From contig NZ_JACHMP010000001.1 of NCBI RefSeq assembly GCF_014204985.1, forward strand, positions 5,766,001 to 5,830,000: a stretch of DNA of 64,000 bases, given 5' to 3'. Shown here one piece after another: positions 7,428-16,442 of this stretch. How positions within the stretch are numbered: position 1 is the stretch's first letter; every line of letters begins with the position of its first letter. A program made the position numbers and the translations under genes. The notes below the pieces were generated by a model. The model worked only from the letters and a program-made list of their open reading frames with translations. It searched no databases and was not told the DNA's origin. This stretch comes from Streptosporangium becharense (GTDB taxonomy: Bacteria; Actinomycetota; Actinomycetes; Streptosporangiales; Streptosporangiaceae).

Positions 7428-9491
7428 ATGATCCGGATGCGGGGGCGACTGGTCGTGCTGCAGGTGCTGGTCGTGTCGTTGATGACGCTGCTCGCCGCGC
7501 GGCTCTGGCAGGTGCAGGTGGTGCGCGGCGCGGAGTACGTGGCGGCCGCGACCGAGACGCGAACCCGCGATGTGGTCGTTCCGGCGGTGCGCGGGCAGAT
7601 CCTCGACTCCGCCGGGCGTCCGCTGGTGCGCAACCGGACCACGTTGGTCGTCTCGGTCGACCGTACGCGCCTGAACCGGATGGAGGGCAACGGCAGGACG
7701 GTGCTCGACCGGCTGGCCAAGGTGCTCGGCCGCCGTACCGCCGAGTTGCGCGAGCGGATCAGGGCATGCGGGCCGGGTGTGGCCCGGCCGTGCTGGCCCG
7801 GTTCGCCCTACCAGCCGATCCCGATCGACGACGACGTCACCACCCGTGAGGCCCTGCAGATCCTGGAGCGCCAGGAGGAGTTCCCCGGGGTGACGGCCGA
7901 GGTCCAGGCCGTACGGGAGTATCCGGGCGACAGCGCGGGCGCGCAGGCGCTGGGTTACCTGCAACCGATCACGCAGGAGGAGCTGGAGCGGCGCGACGGC
8001 CTCCGGGCGGCGTTCTCCGGGGTGGACCTGGTCGGCCGGGACGGCCTGGAGTCGGTGTACGACGTGCCGCTGCGCGGGACACCGGGGATGCGGCGGGTGC
8101 AGGTCGACCGGCTCGGCAAGGTCATCGGGGTGGAGCGGCAGGTGCCCCCGGTTCCCGGTGACACGCTCATCACCAGCATCGACGCCAAGGTGCAGGCCGC
8201 GGCGGAGAAGGCGCTGGCCGAGGCCATGAAGAGCGCTCCCAGGGCCGACGGCGCGGCGGCGGTGGTGCTGGACGCGAGGACCAGCCGGGTCATCGCGCTG
8301 GCCAGCGCGCCGACGTATGACCCGGCGGTCTGGACCGGGGGGATCTCCGAGACGCAGTACCAGCGTCTGCTGTCCGACAAGGCGGGCAGGCCGCTGGTGT
8401 CGCGGGCCATCAAGGGGGAGTTCGCACCCGGCTCGACCTTCAAGGTGTCGTCGGTGGCGGCGATGCTGCGCGACGGGTACCCGTTGCACGGCAAGTACTC
8501 CTGCCCGGGGTCGTTCATGGTGGGCGACCGGCCGTTCAACAACTTCCGCGGCATCGGGCTGGGCACGCTCACCCTGCACACGGCGCTGGTGAAGTCCTGC
8601 GACACGATCTTCTATCGGGCGGCCTACGAGCAGTGGTTGCGCGATGGCGGGTTGCACCCCAAGGGGAGGACGAAGGAACCGATGGCGGCCATGGCGCGGG
8701 CCTTCGGGTTCGGCAGGCCGACGGGCATCGACCTGCCGGGCGAGTCTCCCGGGCGGATCCCCGACCGCGCCTGGAAGAAACAGTTGTGGTCGGTCACCAA
8801 GGACGAGAACTGCAGGCGGGCCAGGACGGGCTATCCCGAGGCGGCCAGGAGCAGCCCGAGCAGGGCCGCCTTCCTCAAGCGGCTGGCGTACGAGAACTGC
8901 CTGGAGGGCTACCAGTGGCGGCCGGGTGACGCGGCCAACTTCTCCATCGGGCAGGGGGACGTGCTGGTGACGCCGTTGCAGCTGGCGGCGGCCTACGCCG
9001 CGCTGGTCGGTGACGGCAGGCTGCGCAGCCCCCGGGTGGGGTGGGCACTGGTGCGTCCCGACGGCACCAAGGTCAAGGAGATCGAGGTACCGGTGGTGGG
9101 CAGGCTGCCGCTGTCGGCCGGTGAGCGGGCCTACATCAAGGGGGCGTTGAGCGAGGTGGCCTCCGACGGCACCGCGGCGGGTGCGTTCTCCGGGTTCCCC
9201 ATGGACGAGGTCAAGATCGGCGGCAAGACCGGGACCGCCGAGGTCTACGGCAAGGCCGACACCTCGTGGTTCGCCTCGTTCGCCCCGACGGACAAGCCGC
9301 GGTTCGTGATCGTGGCCATGGTGTCCCAGGGCGGGATGGGCGGTCAGACCGCGGCTCCCGCGGTGCGGAAGATCTACGAGGCCATCTTCGGCTTCGCACC
9401 CGACGGGAAACGGACCGCCCCCCTCCTACCCGGCGGACGCCCGGCCGCCGAACCTCCGATGATCGAGCGGGACGGGACGGTGGCCCGATGA
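7428..9491 (+). CDS. mrdA: Penicillin-binding protein 2 (elongation transpeptidase)
   Basis: This class B PBP cross-links peptidoglycan outside the membrane together with the glycosyltransferase RodA. The 687-aa protein has an N-terminal membrane anchor (about residues 8-26) and a dimerisation domain. The transpeptidase motifs are STFK (catalytic Ser336), SCD (390-392) and KTG (600-602). The ATG at 7428 follows GAGGAGGAA. It carries an insert with extra cysteines near 113-122 (RACGPGVARPCWPGSP), as in actinobacterial PBP2s. It lies in the mre cluster, 56 nt before rodA. Confidence 0.96.
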   Translation: MIRMRGRLVVLQVLVVSLMTLLAARLWQVQVVRGAEYVAAATETRTRDVVVPAVRGQILDSAGRPLVRNRTTLVVSVDRTRLNRMEGNGRTVLDRLAKVLGRRTAELRERIRACGPGVARPCWPGSPYQPIPIDDDVTTREALQILERQEEFPGVTAEVQAVREYPGDSAGAQALGYLQPITQEELERRDGLRAAFSGVDLVGRDGLESVYDVPLRGTPGMRRVQVDRLGKVIGVERQVPPVPGDTLITSIDAKVQAAAEKALAEAMKSAPRADGAAAVVLDARTSRVIALASAPTYDPAVWTGGISETQYQRLLSDKAGRPLVSRAIKGEFAPGSTFKVSSVAAMLRDGYPLHGKYSCPGSFMVGDRPFNNFRGIGLGTLTLHTALVKSCDTIFYRAAYEQWLRDGGLHPKGRTKEPMAAMARAFGFGRPTGIDLPGESPGRIPDRAWKKQLWSVTKDENCRRARTGYPEAARSSPSRAAFLKRLAYENCLEGYQWRPGDAANFSIGQGDVLVTPLQLAAAYAALVGDGRLRSPRVGWALVRPDGTKVKEIEVPVVGRLPLSAGERAYIKGALSEVASDGTAAGAFSGFPMDEVKIGGKTGTAEVYGKADTSWFASFAPTDKPRFVIVAMVSQGGMGGQTAAPAVRKIYEAIFGFAPDGKRTAPLLPGGRPAAEPPMIERDGTVAR

Positions 9492-9546
9492 CGACGGTGT
9501 GCCGTAGGGCCGCGGGCGCGTCTTCGCGGGGCCGCGGGAGAACGTC

Positions 9547-10710
9547 ATGAGCCGGGTGGCGGCCGTGCCACCGAAGACGTCGTCCGCGGGCAGGGCGGTG
9601 ACGGTGCTGTCGGCGGTCGGCCGGATGGACGGCGTCATGCTGGTCGCGGTGGCCGCGCTGGCCGTGATCGGCACCCTGCTGGTGTGGTCGTCGACGCGGA
9701 CGTGGGCGGCCGGCTCGACCGGGCTGGTCAAGAAGCACATCCTCCTTCTCATGATCGGATCCATGCTGGGCGGGGTCGTGGCGATGGTGAACCATCGGGC
9801 GTTGCGGGCGTACGCGCCCGTGGTGTACGGCCTCACCCTGGTCGGCCTGCTCCTGGTGATCACGCCGCTCGGTACGACGGTGAACGGCGCCCACTCGTGG
9901 ATCATGCTGGGCGGCGGCTTCGGCCTCCAGCCGTCGGAGTTCGCCAAGGTCGGCCTGGTGCTGATGCTCGCGATGCTGCTGGCCAAGCCCGCCGAGGGCA
10001 CCGACCGGCCGCGCGGTGCCGACGTCGGGATCGCGCTGGTGATATCCGCCGTCACCATGGGGCTGGTGATGCTCCAGCCCGACCTGGGCACCACGATGGT
10101 CATCGGAGTGATCACGGCCGGGGCGATCGTCATCGCCGGGGTCCGCAAACGCTGGATCGCCGGCCTCTTCCTCGCCGTGGTCGGCGGCGCGGTGACGGTG
10201 TGGTTCATGGACGTGCTGGAGCCGTACCAGATCGCCCGGTTCACCGCCTTCCTGAACCCGGCGAGCGACCCGCGCGGCGTCGGTTACAACAGCACCCAGT
10301 CGCTGATCGCGATCGGGTCGGGACAGGTGTTCGGCAAGGGACTGTTCGAGGGCGGCCAGACCACCGGCCGGTTCGTGCCCGAACAGCACACCGACTTCAT
10401 CTTCACGGTCGTGGGGGAGGAGTTCGGTTTCCTGGGCTCGGTCACCGTGGTGGCCCTGCTCGGCACGGTCCTGGTGCGGGGGGTGCGGATCGCCCGTGAG
10501 TGCGGTGACCGGTTCGGCACGCTGGTGGCCGGGGTCATCGTGTGCTGGCTGGCCTTCCAGACGTTCGTCAACATCGGGATGACGATCGGGATCATGCCGA
10601 TCACCGGCCTTCCGCTGCCGTTCGTCTCCTACGGGGGCACGGCCACGTTCGCCCACATGATCGCCATTGGACTGCTGCAGGCCGTCCACATGCGCGAAGA
10701 GCACTTCTGA
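9547..10710 (+). CDS. rodA: Peptidoglycan glycosyltransferase RodA (SEDS family)
   Basis: RodA polymerises lipid II into glycan strands in the elongation complex. The 387-aa protein has about ten membrane segments. SEDS-family signatures are visible: GAHSWIMLGGGFGLQPSEFAKV (about residues 118-139), MLQPDLGTT, FIFTVVGEEFGFLG and the C-terminal GLPLPFVSYGGT. Its position behind mrdA and mreBCD argues for RodA rather than FtsW. The ATG at 9547 is preceded by a weak GGGAG. Confidence 0.95.
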   Translation: MSRVAAVPPKTSSAGRAVTVLSAVGRMDGVMLVAVAALAVIGTLLVWSSTRTWAAGSTGLVKKHILLLMIGSMLGGVVAMVNHRALRAYAPVVYGLTLVGLLLVITPLGTTVNGAHSWIMLGGGFGLQPSEFAKVGLVLMLAMLLAKPAEGTDRPRGADVGIALVISAVTMGLVMLQPDLGTTMVIGVITAGAIVIAGVRKRWIAGLFLAVVGGAVTVWFMDVLEPYQIARFTAFLNPASDPRGVGYNSTQSLIAIGSGQVFGKGLFEGGQTTGRFVPEQHTDFIFTVVGEEFGFLGSVTVVALLGTVLVRGVRIARECGDRFGTLVAGVIVCWLAFQTFVNIGMTIGIMPITGLPLPFVSYGGTATFAHMIAIGLLQAVHMREEHF

Positions 10711-10734
10711 GCGGCGGTGTGGGACGCGGGTGGC

Positions 10735-10757
10735 GACATGAGAGCGGTCCGCATGTC
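10735..10757 (+). terminator. Inverted repeat behind rodA
   Basis: GACATG (10735-10740) and CATGTC (10752-10757) flank 11 nt. It is the only hairpin between rodA and the next gene. It may be a weak terminator or a protein-binding site; the sequence does not decide. Confidence 0.25.
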
Positions 10758-10840
10758 ACGGGCCCGGATTCTCACTGGCGTCGTGCCCGCGGAGCGAACA
10801 CTCTGGGAACGAAGCCGGAACTCGCGATGACGGAGGAACC

Positions 10841-11065
10841 GTGATCTCTGAGCTCGCCGAGAGGCAACGCGCGCTCGAACTGCTGCGGACCGCGTTCCCC
10901 GACTACCGGATCGTGTTCAGCAAGGGCCGGTGGGCGGCGGTGTCGGCGGGCAGCCCACCGGTGGTGTGGTTCGCCAAGACGCCGAGCAGCCTGTGCGGGC
11001 AGCTCTTCCAAGCGCAGCTCCGCAACGGCGGAACGGTGGTGCCCTTCGGCGGTGGCCGTTCATGA
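10841..11065 (+). CDS. Small protein of unknown function (74 aa)
   Basis: The protein has a helical N-terminal third (ISELAERQRALELLRTAFP). A short beta-like part with WAAVSAGSPPVVWFAKTP and a Gly-rich end follow. No membrane segment or signal peptide is visible. I recognise no family. The GTG start follows GGAGGAA. A five-codon frame ATG ACG GAG GAA CCG TGA (10827-10844) contains that ribosome site and overlaps the start, which may couple translation. The next gene is an HTH/TPR regulator on the same strand. Confidence 0.6.
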   Translation: MISELAERQRALELLRTAFPDYRIVFSKGRWAAVSAGSPPVVWFAKTPSSLCGQLFQAQLRNGGTVVPFGGGRS

Positions 11066-11168
11066 GGCCGTCCCGCTTCGGGCCCGGCGGCGGGTTCTCA
11101 CCTCCCCCCGCCCCGGGGTGGCGCACTAACGTGACGGGGTCCCCGGCCACCGGCGTTCCGGAGAGCAG

Positions 11169-12605
11169 ATGACCCAGATCTCACGCGGGGGAGACCGCGC
11201 GACGCTCGCCTGTGCGACGATCATCCGCAACCGCACTCTGGCCGCCCTCCCGGGCCCGCCGTCCGTGGCTGTCATCCAGCAGATGGTGGACGAGATCCAC
11301 GCCTGCTGCCCCCGGCAGACCCGCTTCAAGTGCTACCGGCTCGCGCACGGGTGGACGGTGGAGGAGGCCATCGAGCGCTTCCACGCCATGTGCGATCGCG
11401 AGGGCGTCAGGCGGCGCGGCCTGAGCGAGCGCTCCTGGCGGGAGTGGGAGGCGGGAGCGCGGCCCGACCGCGACTACACGGACCTGCTGTGCCGGCTCTT
11501 CCAGACCGGTCCGGTGCAGCTCGGTTTCGCCAACGACTACACCCCCGAGGAGCTGCGTGTGGTGCCGTCCGCGCCTCCCGCCCTTGACCTGATCATGGTC
11601 GCGGCCGACGAGGCGGGCGCGCACGCCGAGCAGGCGGAGGCCAGCGAGCTGGGCACGGGTGCGCTGGAGCGGCTGCGCACCCAGGTGATCTGGGTCGGCC
11701 GGCGCTATGTCTCCGAGGCGCCGCTGCCGTTGTTCGTGGAGATGCGCGAGCTGCAGGAACGCACCCGCAGGGCACTGGACAAGCGTGTCCACCCCGGTCA
11801 GGCGCGGGAGCTGTACTTCCTCAGCGGAGCCCTGTGCGGGCTGATGGCCAATGTCAGCATGGACATGGACCGCCGTGTCCCCGCCGACACGCTCGCGCGG
11901 GCCGCGTGGACGTACGGCAAGATCGCCGGGCACCCGGCGCTGATGGGGTGGGCACGCGGCATGCAGGCGTCGGTGGCGCTGTGGGACCGCCGCCACGGTG
12001 ACGCGGCGCGTTACGCCGAGGAGGGCCTGACCTGCGTGCGCGAGGGGTCGGGCGCCACCCGCCTGCACATGCTCAGGGCACGTTCGTACGCGCTGCTCGG
12101 GCGGCACAGGGAGGCGTCCGAGGCGCTGCTGTGGGCGGCCGACGCGCGCTCGGCCGCGACCGACGAGCTGCACGACGAGATCGCCGGGGAGTTCGCGTTC
12201 CGTCCCGCCAAGGAGCGCTACTACGCGGCGGTCACCCACCTGCACCTGGGTGACTCCGCGTCGGCCATCGAGGCGGCGCGTGAGTCGCTCGGCCTGTACA
12301 CCTCGGGGGAGCCGGAGAACCGTTCCTACGGGTGCGAGTCGATGGCCAGTGCCCACCTGACGATCGCCCACCTGATGGAGGGCGACACCTCGGGCGCCGA
12401 GGAGGCGGTGGCGCCGATCCTCGCGCTCCCGCCCGACCGGCGGATCAGCAGCCTGGGAACGACCCTCGGCACGGGTCGTGCCCTGCTCGCCGGCCGGCCG
12501 GGGGCCGAGCAGATGGCGCGGCGGATCGAGAGTTTCTGCGCGGTGGGCCTGCCACAGCAGGCCCGGCACGCGATTTCCGATGTCTCGGACAGGAGTGAAC
12601 GATGA
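11169..12605 (+). CDS. HTH regulator with TPR-like C-terminal region
   Basis: In the 478-aa protein, residues ~55-120 look like a divergent Cro/C1-type helix-turn-helix (FKCYRLAHGWTVEEAIERF...SWREWEAGARPDRDY). From ~170 on it is helical and repetitive with TPR character (ALLGRHREASEALLWAA; AAVTHLHLGDSASAIEAAR). Such proteins are common in filamentous actinomycetes and are presumed transcription factors; the target is unknown. The stop overlaps a short ATG frame that leads to the phosphotransferase gene, so the two probably form an operon. GGAGAG precedes the ATG, and TAACGT at 11127-11132 is a possible -10 box. Confidence 0.75.
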   Translation: MTQISRGGDRATLACATIIRNRTLAALPGPPSVAVIQQMVDEIHACCPRQTRFKCYRLAHGWTVEEAIERFHAMCDREGVRRRGLSERSWREWEAGARPDRDYTDLLCRLFQTGPVQLGFANDYTPEELRVVPSAPPALDLIMVAADEAGAHAEQAEASELGTGALERLRTQVIWVGRRYVSEAPLPLFVEMRELQERTRRALDKRVHPGQARELYFLSGALCGLMANVSMDMDRRVPADTLARAAWTYGKIAGHPALMGWARGMQASVALWDRRHGDAARYAEEGLTCVREGSGATRLHMLRARSYALLGRHREASEALLWAADARSAATDELHDEIAGEFAFRPAKERYYAAVTHLHLGDSASAIEAARESLGLYTSGEPENRSYGCESMASAHLTIAHLMEGDTSGAEEAVAPILALPPDRRISSLGTTLGTGRALLAGRPGAEQMARRIESFCAVGLPQQARHAISDVSDRSER

Positions 12606-12637
12606 CGGCTTCCGTCGTGAAAAGGAGCGGACGATGA
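12602..12637 (+). other. 11-codon connector ORF between regulator and phosphotransferase
   Basis: The ATG overlaps the upstream stop (ATGA), and the TGA overlaps the downstream ATG (ATGA). The ribosome-binding site of the downstream gene (AAAGGAG) lies inside. The product would be MTASVVKRSGR. It could pass ribosomes from one gene to the next. Chance cannot be excluded. Confidence 0.2.
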
Positions 12638-13536
12638 CGATCGCGGCCGAGGCGGAGGGTTCGCTTCTCGTCCGGGCGGGTGCGGCGCTCGGTGACGCGT
12701 GCCGGCGGGCCGGTCTCGACGCCACCGGTGCCACGCTGCTGCGCAGCTTCGCCAACACCGTCTACCACCTGCCGGCCGAACGGGCGGTGGTGCGGCTGGC
12801 GGAGGCGACCACCCCCGGCAGGTACGACCGCCTGGTGATCTCGGTCCGCGTCACCCAGTGGCTGGCGGAGCAGGGTTTTCCCGCGATCCGGCCGCTGCCC
12901 GTCAAGCAGCCGGTCGCCGCGGAGGGGTTCCTGGCGACGTTCTGGCGGCACGAGGAGCACATCGGGCCGCCGCCGGACCCGGCGCAGCTCGGGCCGCTGC
13001 TGCGCAGGCTGCACGACCTGCCGCCGGTGCCGTTCGAGCTGCCCACCCACGACCCGTTCGGCACGGTGCGACGGGCGATCGACGCGAGCGTCGTGCTGGA
13101 CGGCGATGACCGCGCCTGGCTGCTCGGCCGCTGCGAGGCGCTGGCCGAGACGTACTACGAGCGGCTGGAGTTCGCCCTGCCGTACGGGCTCATCCACGGC
13201 GACGCCCACCGCGGCAACATGATCCGCACCCTCGGCGGCTTCGTGCTGTGCGACTGGGACGGGGTCTGCGCCGGGCCGAGGGAGATCGACCTGATTCCGA
13301 CACTGCAGGGGGTCAGGTTCGGGCTCACCGAGCGCCAGCGGGCCAACTTCGTCGAGGCGTACGGCTACGACGCCACGGCGTGGGCGGGCTACCCGGTGCT
13401 GCGCGACATGCGTGAGCTGCAGACGCTCACCACCGTGCTGCGCAACGCGCACCGCGACCGCGCGGCCCGCGAGGAGCTGCGGCACCGGCTCGACTCGCTG
13501 CGAGCGGGCGACGACCGACTGTGGCACCCGTTCTAG
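12634..13536 (+). CDS. APH-fold phosphotransferase
   Basis: This 300-aa kinase-like protein belongs to the aminoglycoside/choline phosphotransferase superfamily. The catalytic loop is LIHGDAHRGNMI (about residues 186-197) with the catalytic Asp in HGDAH. The metal-binding segment is LCDWDGVCAGPREIDL (about 204-219). The substrate cannot be read from the sequence; a small-molecule alcohol is more likely than a protein. The ATG at 12634 follows AAAGGAGCGG. The coupled regulator upstream suggests joint expression. The next gene has its own leaderless promoter. Confidence 0.8.
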   Translation: MTIAAEAEGSLLVRAGAALGDACRRAGLDATGATLLRSFANTVYHLPAERAVVRLAEATTPGRYDRLVISVRVTQWLAEQGFPAIRPLPVKQPVAAEGFLATFWRHEEHIGPPPDPAQLGPLLRRLHDLPPVPFELPTHDPFGTVRRAIDASVVLDGDDRAWLLGRCEALAETYYERLEFALPYGLIHGDAHRGNMIRTLGGFVLCDWDGVCAGPREIDLIPTLQGVRFGLTERQRANFVEAYGYDATAWAGYPVLRDMRELQTLTTVLRNAHRDRAAREELRHRLDSLRAGDDRLWHPF

Positions 13537-13541
13537 CCGGA

Positions 13542-13547
13542 TATTCT
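13542..13547 (+). promoter_or_regulatory. -10 box TATTCT, leaderless promoter of the radical SAM gene
   Basis: TATTCT lies 7 nt before the ATG at 13555, directly behind the previous stop codon. No Shine-Dalgarno sequence is present. Confidence 0.5.
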
Positions 13548-13554
13548 TGACAGC

Positions 13555-15465
13555 ATGTCTGTCGAGTCGCTGTTTCCCCGTCTGGAAGCGCTCCTGCCCA
13601 AGGTGCAGAAGCCGATCCAGTATGTCGGGGGTGAGCTCAACTCGACCGTCAAGGACTGGGACGAGGCCACGGTCCGCTGGGCGCTGATGTATCCGGACGC
13701 CTACGAGGTGGGCCTGCCCAACCAGGGCGTCCAGATTCTCTACGAGATCCTCAACGAGCTGCCCGAGACGCTGGCCGAACGGACCTACGCGGTCTGGCCG
13801 GATCTGGAGGCGCTCATGCGGTCCGAGGGCGTGCCCCAGTTCACGGTCGACGCGCATCGCCCCGTGCGGGCGTTCGACGTCTTCGGGCTCTCCTTCTCGA
13901 CCGAGCTCGGATACACCAACATGCTGACCGCGCTCGATCTGGCGGGCATCCCGCTGTTGGCGTCCGACCGCGGTGACGACGACCCGATCGTCCTGGCCGG
14001 CGGTCACGCGGCGTTCAACCCCGAGCCGATCGCGGACTTCCTCGACGCCGCCGTCCTCGGTGACGGCGAGCAGATCGCCATCGCGATCACCGAGGTCATC
14101 CGCGAGTGGAAAGGCGAGGGCTCGCCCGGCGGTCGCGACGAGCTGCTGATGCGGCTGGCCGAGTCCGGCGGGGTCTACGTGCCCAGGTTCTACGACGTCG
14201 ACTACCACCCCGACGGGCGTATCCGCCGGGTGGCGCCCAACCGGTCGGGCGTGCCGTGGCGGATCCACAAGCACACGGTCATGGATCTGGACGAGTGGCC
14301 CTACCCGAAGAAGCCGCTGGTCCCGTTGGCCGAGACCGTGCACGAGCGGTTCAGCGTGGAGATCTTCCGCGGCTGCACCCGCGGCTGCCGCTTCTGCCAG
14401 GCCGGGATGATCACGCGTCCGGTCCGTGAGCGCTCGATCACCACGGTCGGCGACATGGTCGAGGCGGGCGTCAAGGCGTCCGGCTTCAACGAGGTCGGCC
14501 TGCTGTCGCTCTCGTCGGCCGACCACTCCGAGATCGGCGACATCGCCAAGGGCCTGGCCGACCGTTACGAGGGCACCAACACCTCGCTGTCGCTGCCCTC
14601 GACCCGGGTCGACGCCTTCAACATCGACCTGGCCAACGAGTTCTCCCGCAACGGCCGCCGCTCGGGTCTGACGTTCGCCCCGGAGGGCGGCTCCGAGCGG
14701 ATGCGCAAGGTGATCAACAAGATGGTCACCGAGGAGGATCTCATCCGGACGGTCACCACGGCCTACACCCAGGGCTGGCGGCAGGTGAAGCTCTACTTCA
14801 TGTGCGGCCTGCCCACCGAGGAGGACGCCGACGTCCTCGGCATCGCCGACCTGGCCAAGAAGGTCATCAAGGCGGGCCGTGAGGCCACCGGATCGCGCGA
14901 CGTCCGCTGCACGGTCTCCATCGGCGGGTTCGTGCCCAAGCCGCACACCCCGTTCCAGTGGGCGGCCCAGGCCGACCACGAGACGGTCGACCGCAGGCTC
15001 AAGGCGTTGAAGGACGCCCTGCGCGGTGACAAGGAGTACGGCCGCGCCATCGGCCTGCGCTATCACGACGGCAAGCCTTCGATCGTGGAGGGCCTGCTCT
15101 CCCGGGGCGACCGCCGGGTCGGCGCGGTCATCCGCGCGGTGTGGGAGGACGGCGGCCGGTTCGACGGCTGGAGTGAGCACTTCTCCTACCAGCGCTGGAT
15201 GGACGCCGCCGAGAAGGCGGGCGTCGACGTCGACTGGTACACCACCCGCGAGCGTGAGGAGAACGAGGTCCTGCCCTGGGACCACCTCGACGCCGGCCTC
15301 GACCGCGAGTGGCTCTGGCAGGACTGGCAGGACGCGATCAACGACGTCGAGGTCGAAGACTGCCGCTGGACCCCGTGCTACGACTGCGGTGTCTGCCCCA
15401 CGATGGGCACCGAGATCCAGATCGGGCCGACGGGGAAGAAGCTGCTGCCACTGACGGTTGTCTGA
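13555..15465 (+). CDS. TIGR03960-type B12-binding-like radical SAM protein
   Basis: The 636-aa protein has an N-terminal B12-binding-like region. The radical SAM core has the [4Fe-4S] motif with Cys274, Cys278 and Cys281 (RGCTRGCRFCQAG). It matches the family that in actinobacteria lies beside a DUF2344 protein and upstream of rne, rplU, rpmA and obg. In some lineages the two domains are fused. The reaction is not established; the ribosomal neighbourhood makes RNA or ribosomal-protein modification a fair guess. The ATG has a leaderless -10 box. DUF2344 follows on the same strand. Confidence 0.9.
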   Translation: MSVESLFPRLEALLPKVQKPIQYVGGELNSTVKDWDEATVRWALMYPDAYEVGLPNQGVQILYEILNELPETLAERTYAVWPDLEALMRSEGVPQFTVDAHRPVRAFDVFGLSFSTELGYTNMLTALDLAGIPLLASDRGDDDPIVLAGGHAAFNPEPIADFLDAAVLGDGEQIAIAITEVIREWKGEGSPGGRDELLMRLAESGGVYVPRFYDVDYHPDGRIRRVAPNRSGVPWRIHKHTVMDLDEWPYPKKPLVPLAETVHERFSVEIFRGCTRGCRFCQAGMITRPVRERSITTVGDMVEAGVKASGFNEVGLLSLSSADHSEIGDIAKGLADRYEGTNTSLSLPSTRVDAFNIDLANEFSRNGRRSGLTFAPEGGSERMRKVINKMVTEEDLIRTVTTAYTQGWRQVKLYFMCGLPTEEDADVLGIADLAKKVIKAGREATGSRDVRCTVSIGGFVPKPHTPFQWAAQADHETVDRRLKALKDALRGDKEYGRAIGLRYHDGKPSIVEGLLSRGDRRVGAVIRAVWEDGGRFDGWSEHFSYQRWMDAAEKAGVDVDWYTTREREENEVLPWDHLDAGLDREWLWQDWQDAINDVEVEDCRWTPCYDCGVCPTMGTEIQIGPTGKKLLPLTVV

Positions 15466-15530
15466 GACGGGCGGTGCGTGAGCGCCGCCCGGCCGAAACG
15501 ACCACCACGACTTGGAAGGACGACACCACC

Positions 15531-16346
15531 CTGAAACCCGTTCCCGACGGGCCGCCGCCCGCGCTCGCGGTGCAGCGTCTCCGCGTGCGCTACACCAAGC
15601 GGGGCCGCCTGCGCTTCACCAGCCACCGCGACATCTCCCGAGCCGTGGAACGCGCGCTGCGGCGAGCGGATGTCCCGGTGGCCTTCAGCGCGGGTTTCTC
15701 GCCGCACCCGAAGATCTCCTATGTGGGGGCGGCCGCCCCCACCGGAGTGGCCAGCGAGGCCGAGTACCTCGAGATCAGCGTGACGCGTGAGTGCGATCCG
15801 GAGCAGGTCCGGGCCGCGCTGGACGCCTCGCTGCCGGCCGGCCTCGACGTCGTCGACGTCGTCGAGGCGGGGGCGGGGAGTCTGGCCGACCGCCTGGAGT
15901 GCTCGGCGTGGGAACTGCGGCTGCCGGGAGCCGATCCGGCCGTCGCCGGGACGGCGGTCGAGAGGTTCCTCGCCGCCGACCACGTCGAGGTCGAGCGGCT
16001 CACGAAGAAGGGGATGCGCCGCTTCGACGCGCGTGAGGCGGTGCTGAGTCTCACGGTATTTGAGGGAACTGAGACAACCGCAGGTCAGGCGTCCAGTCAA
16101 CCATGTGTCATACTTCGCATGGTTGTACGGCACGCAACGCCTGCCGTTCGACCCGACGACGTTCTTGCCGGAATGCGTCTTGTGGCTGACTTCGCGCCGC
16201 CGGTGCCCCCCGAGGTGACCAGGCTGGCGCAGGGCCCGCTCGACGCGCACACCGGCGAGCCCGCCGACCCGCTCGACCTTGACCGCGACAACACGCGCGG
16301 CGGCGAGGCGGAACCGGCGAGCAGGCACGTCGACGGCGACATATAG
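15531..16346 (+). CDS. DUF2344 / TIGR03936 family protein
   Basis: The conserved start of the domain, RVRYTKRGRLRFTSHRDISRA, is clear. So is AFSAGFSPHPKISY, and the protein is the partner of the radical SAM protein upstream. The start codon is uncertain. CTG at 15531 follows GGAAGG by 12 nt and gives the N-terminus LKPVPDGPPPA that I recall from relatives. GTG at 15474 and GTG at 15570 are the conventional alternatives, and neither has a ribosome-binding site. Between about 16057 and 16180 the codons become atypical (GTA, TTT, GGA, ACA, CAA, ATA, CTT) for this genome. A perfect palindrome lies in this stretch. The function is unknown. Confidence 0.85.
   Translation: MKPVPDGPPPALAVQRLRVRYTKRGRLRFTSHRDISRAVERALRRADVPVAFSAGFSPHPKISYVGAAAPTGVASEAEYLEISVTRECDPEQVRAALDASLPAGLDVVDVVEAGAGSLADRLECSAWELRLPGADPAVAGTAVERFLAADHVEVERLTKKGMRRFDAREAVLSLTVFEGTETTAGQASSQPCVILRMVVRHATPAVRPDDVLAGMRLVADFAPPVPPEVTRLAQGPLDAHTGEPADPLDLDRDNTRGGEAEPASRHVDGDI
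16098..16125. promoter_or_regulatory. 8-bp inverted repeat with -10-like core inside DUF2344 gene
   Basis: CAACCATG (16098-16105) and CATGGTTG (16118-16125) are perfect inverted repeats around 12 nt that contain CATACT (16109-16114). The site lies about 320 nt before the rne start, in a stretch with unusually low GC and atypical codons. It could be an operator or an internal promoter for rne. This is inference. Confidence 0.35.
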
Positions 16347-16442
16347 GACTTGGCGCCGGGCCCACGGCCTGGCGGACAGTGAGAGACGAGAGCCCCTGTG
16401 CGGCGCGGAGACGCGCCCGGGGGCTGACGGGAGAGCGCCCGC

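Noticed and set aside
12445-15285. 946-codon minus-strand frame opposite the phosphotransferase and radical SAM genes
   Set aside because: An antisense shadow: Arg/Gly/Asp/Val-rich with no domain, while the plus-strand genes have clear catalytic motifs.
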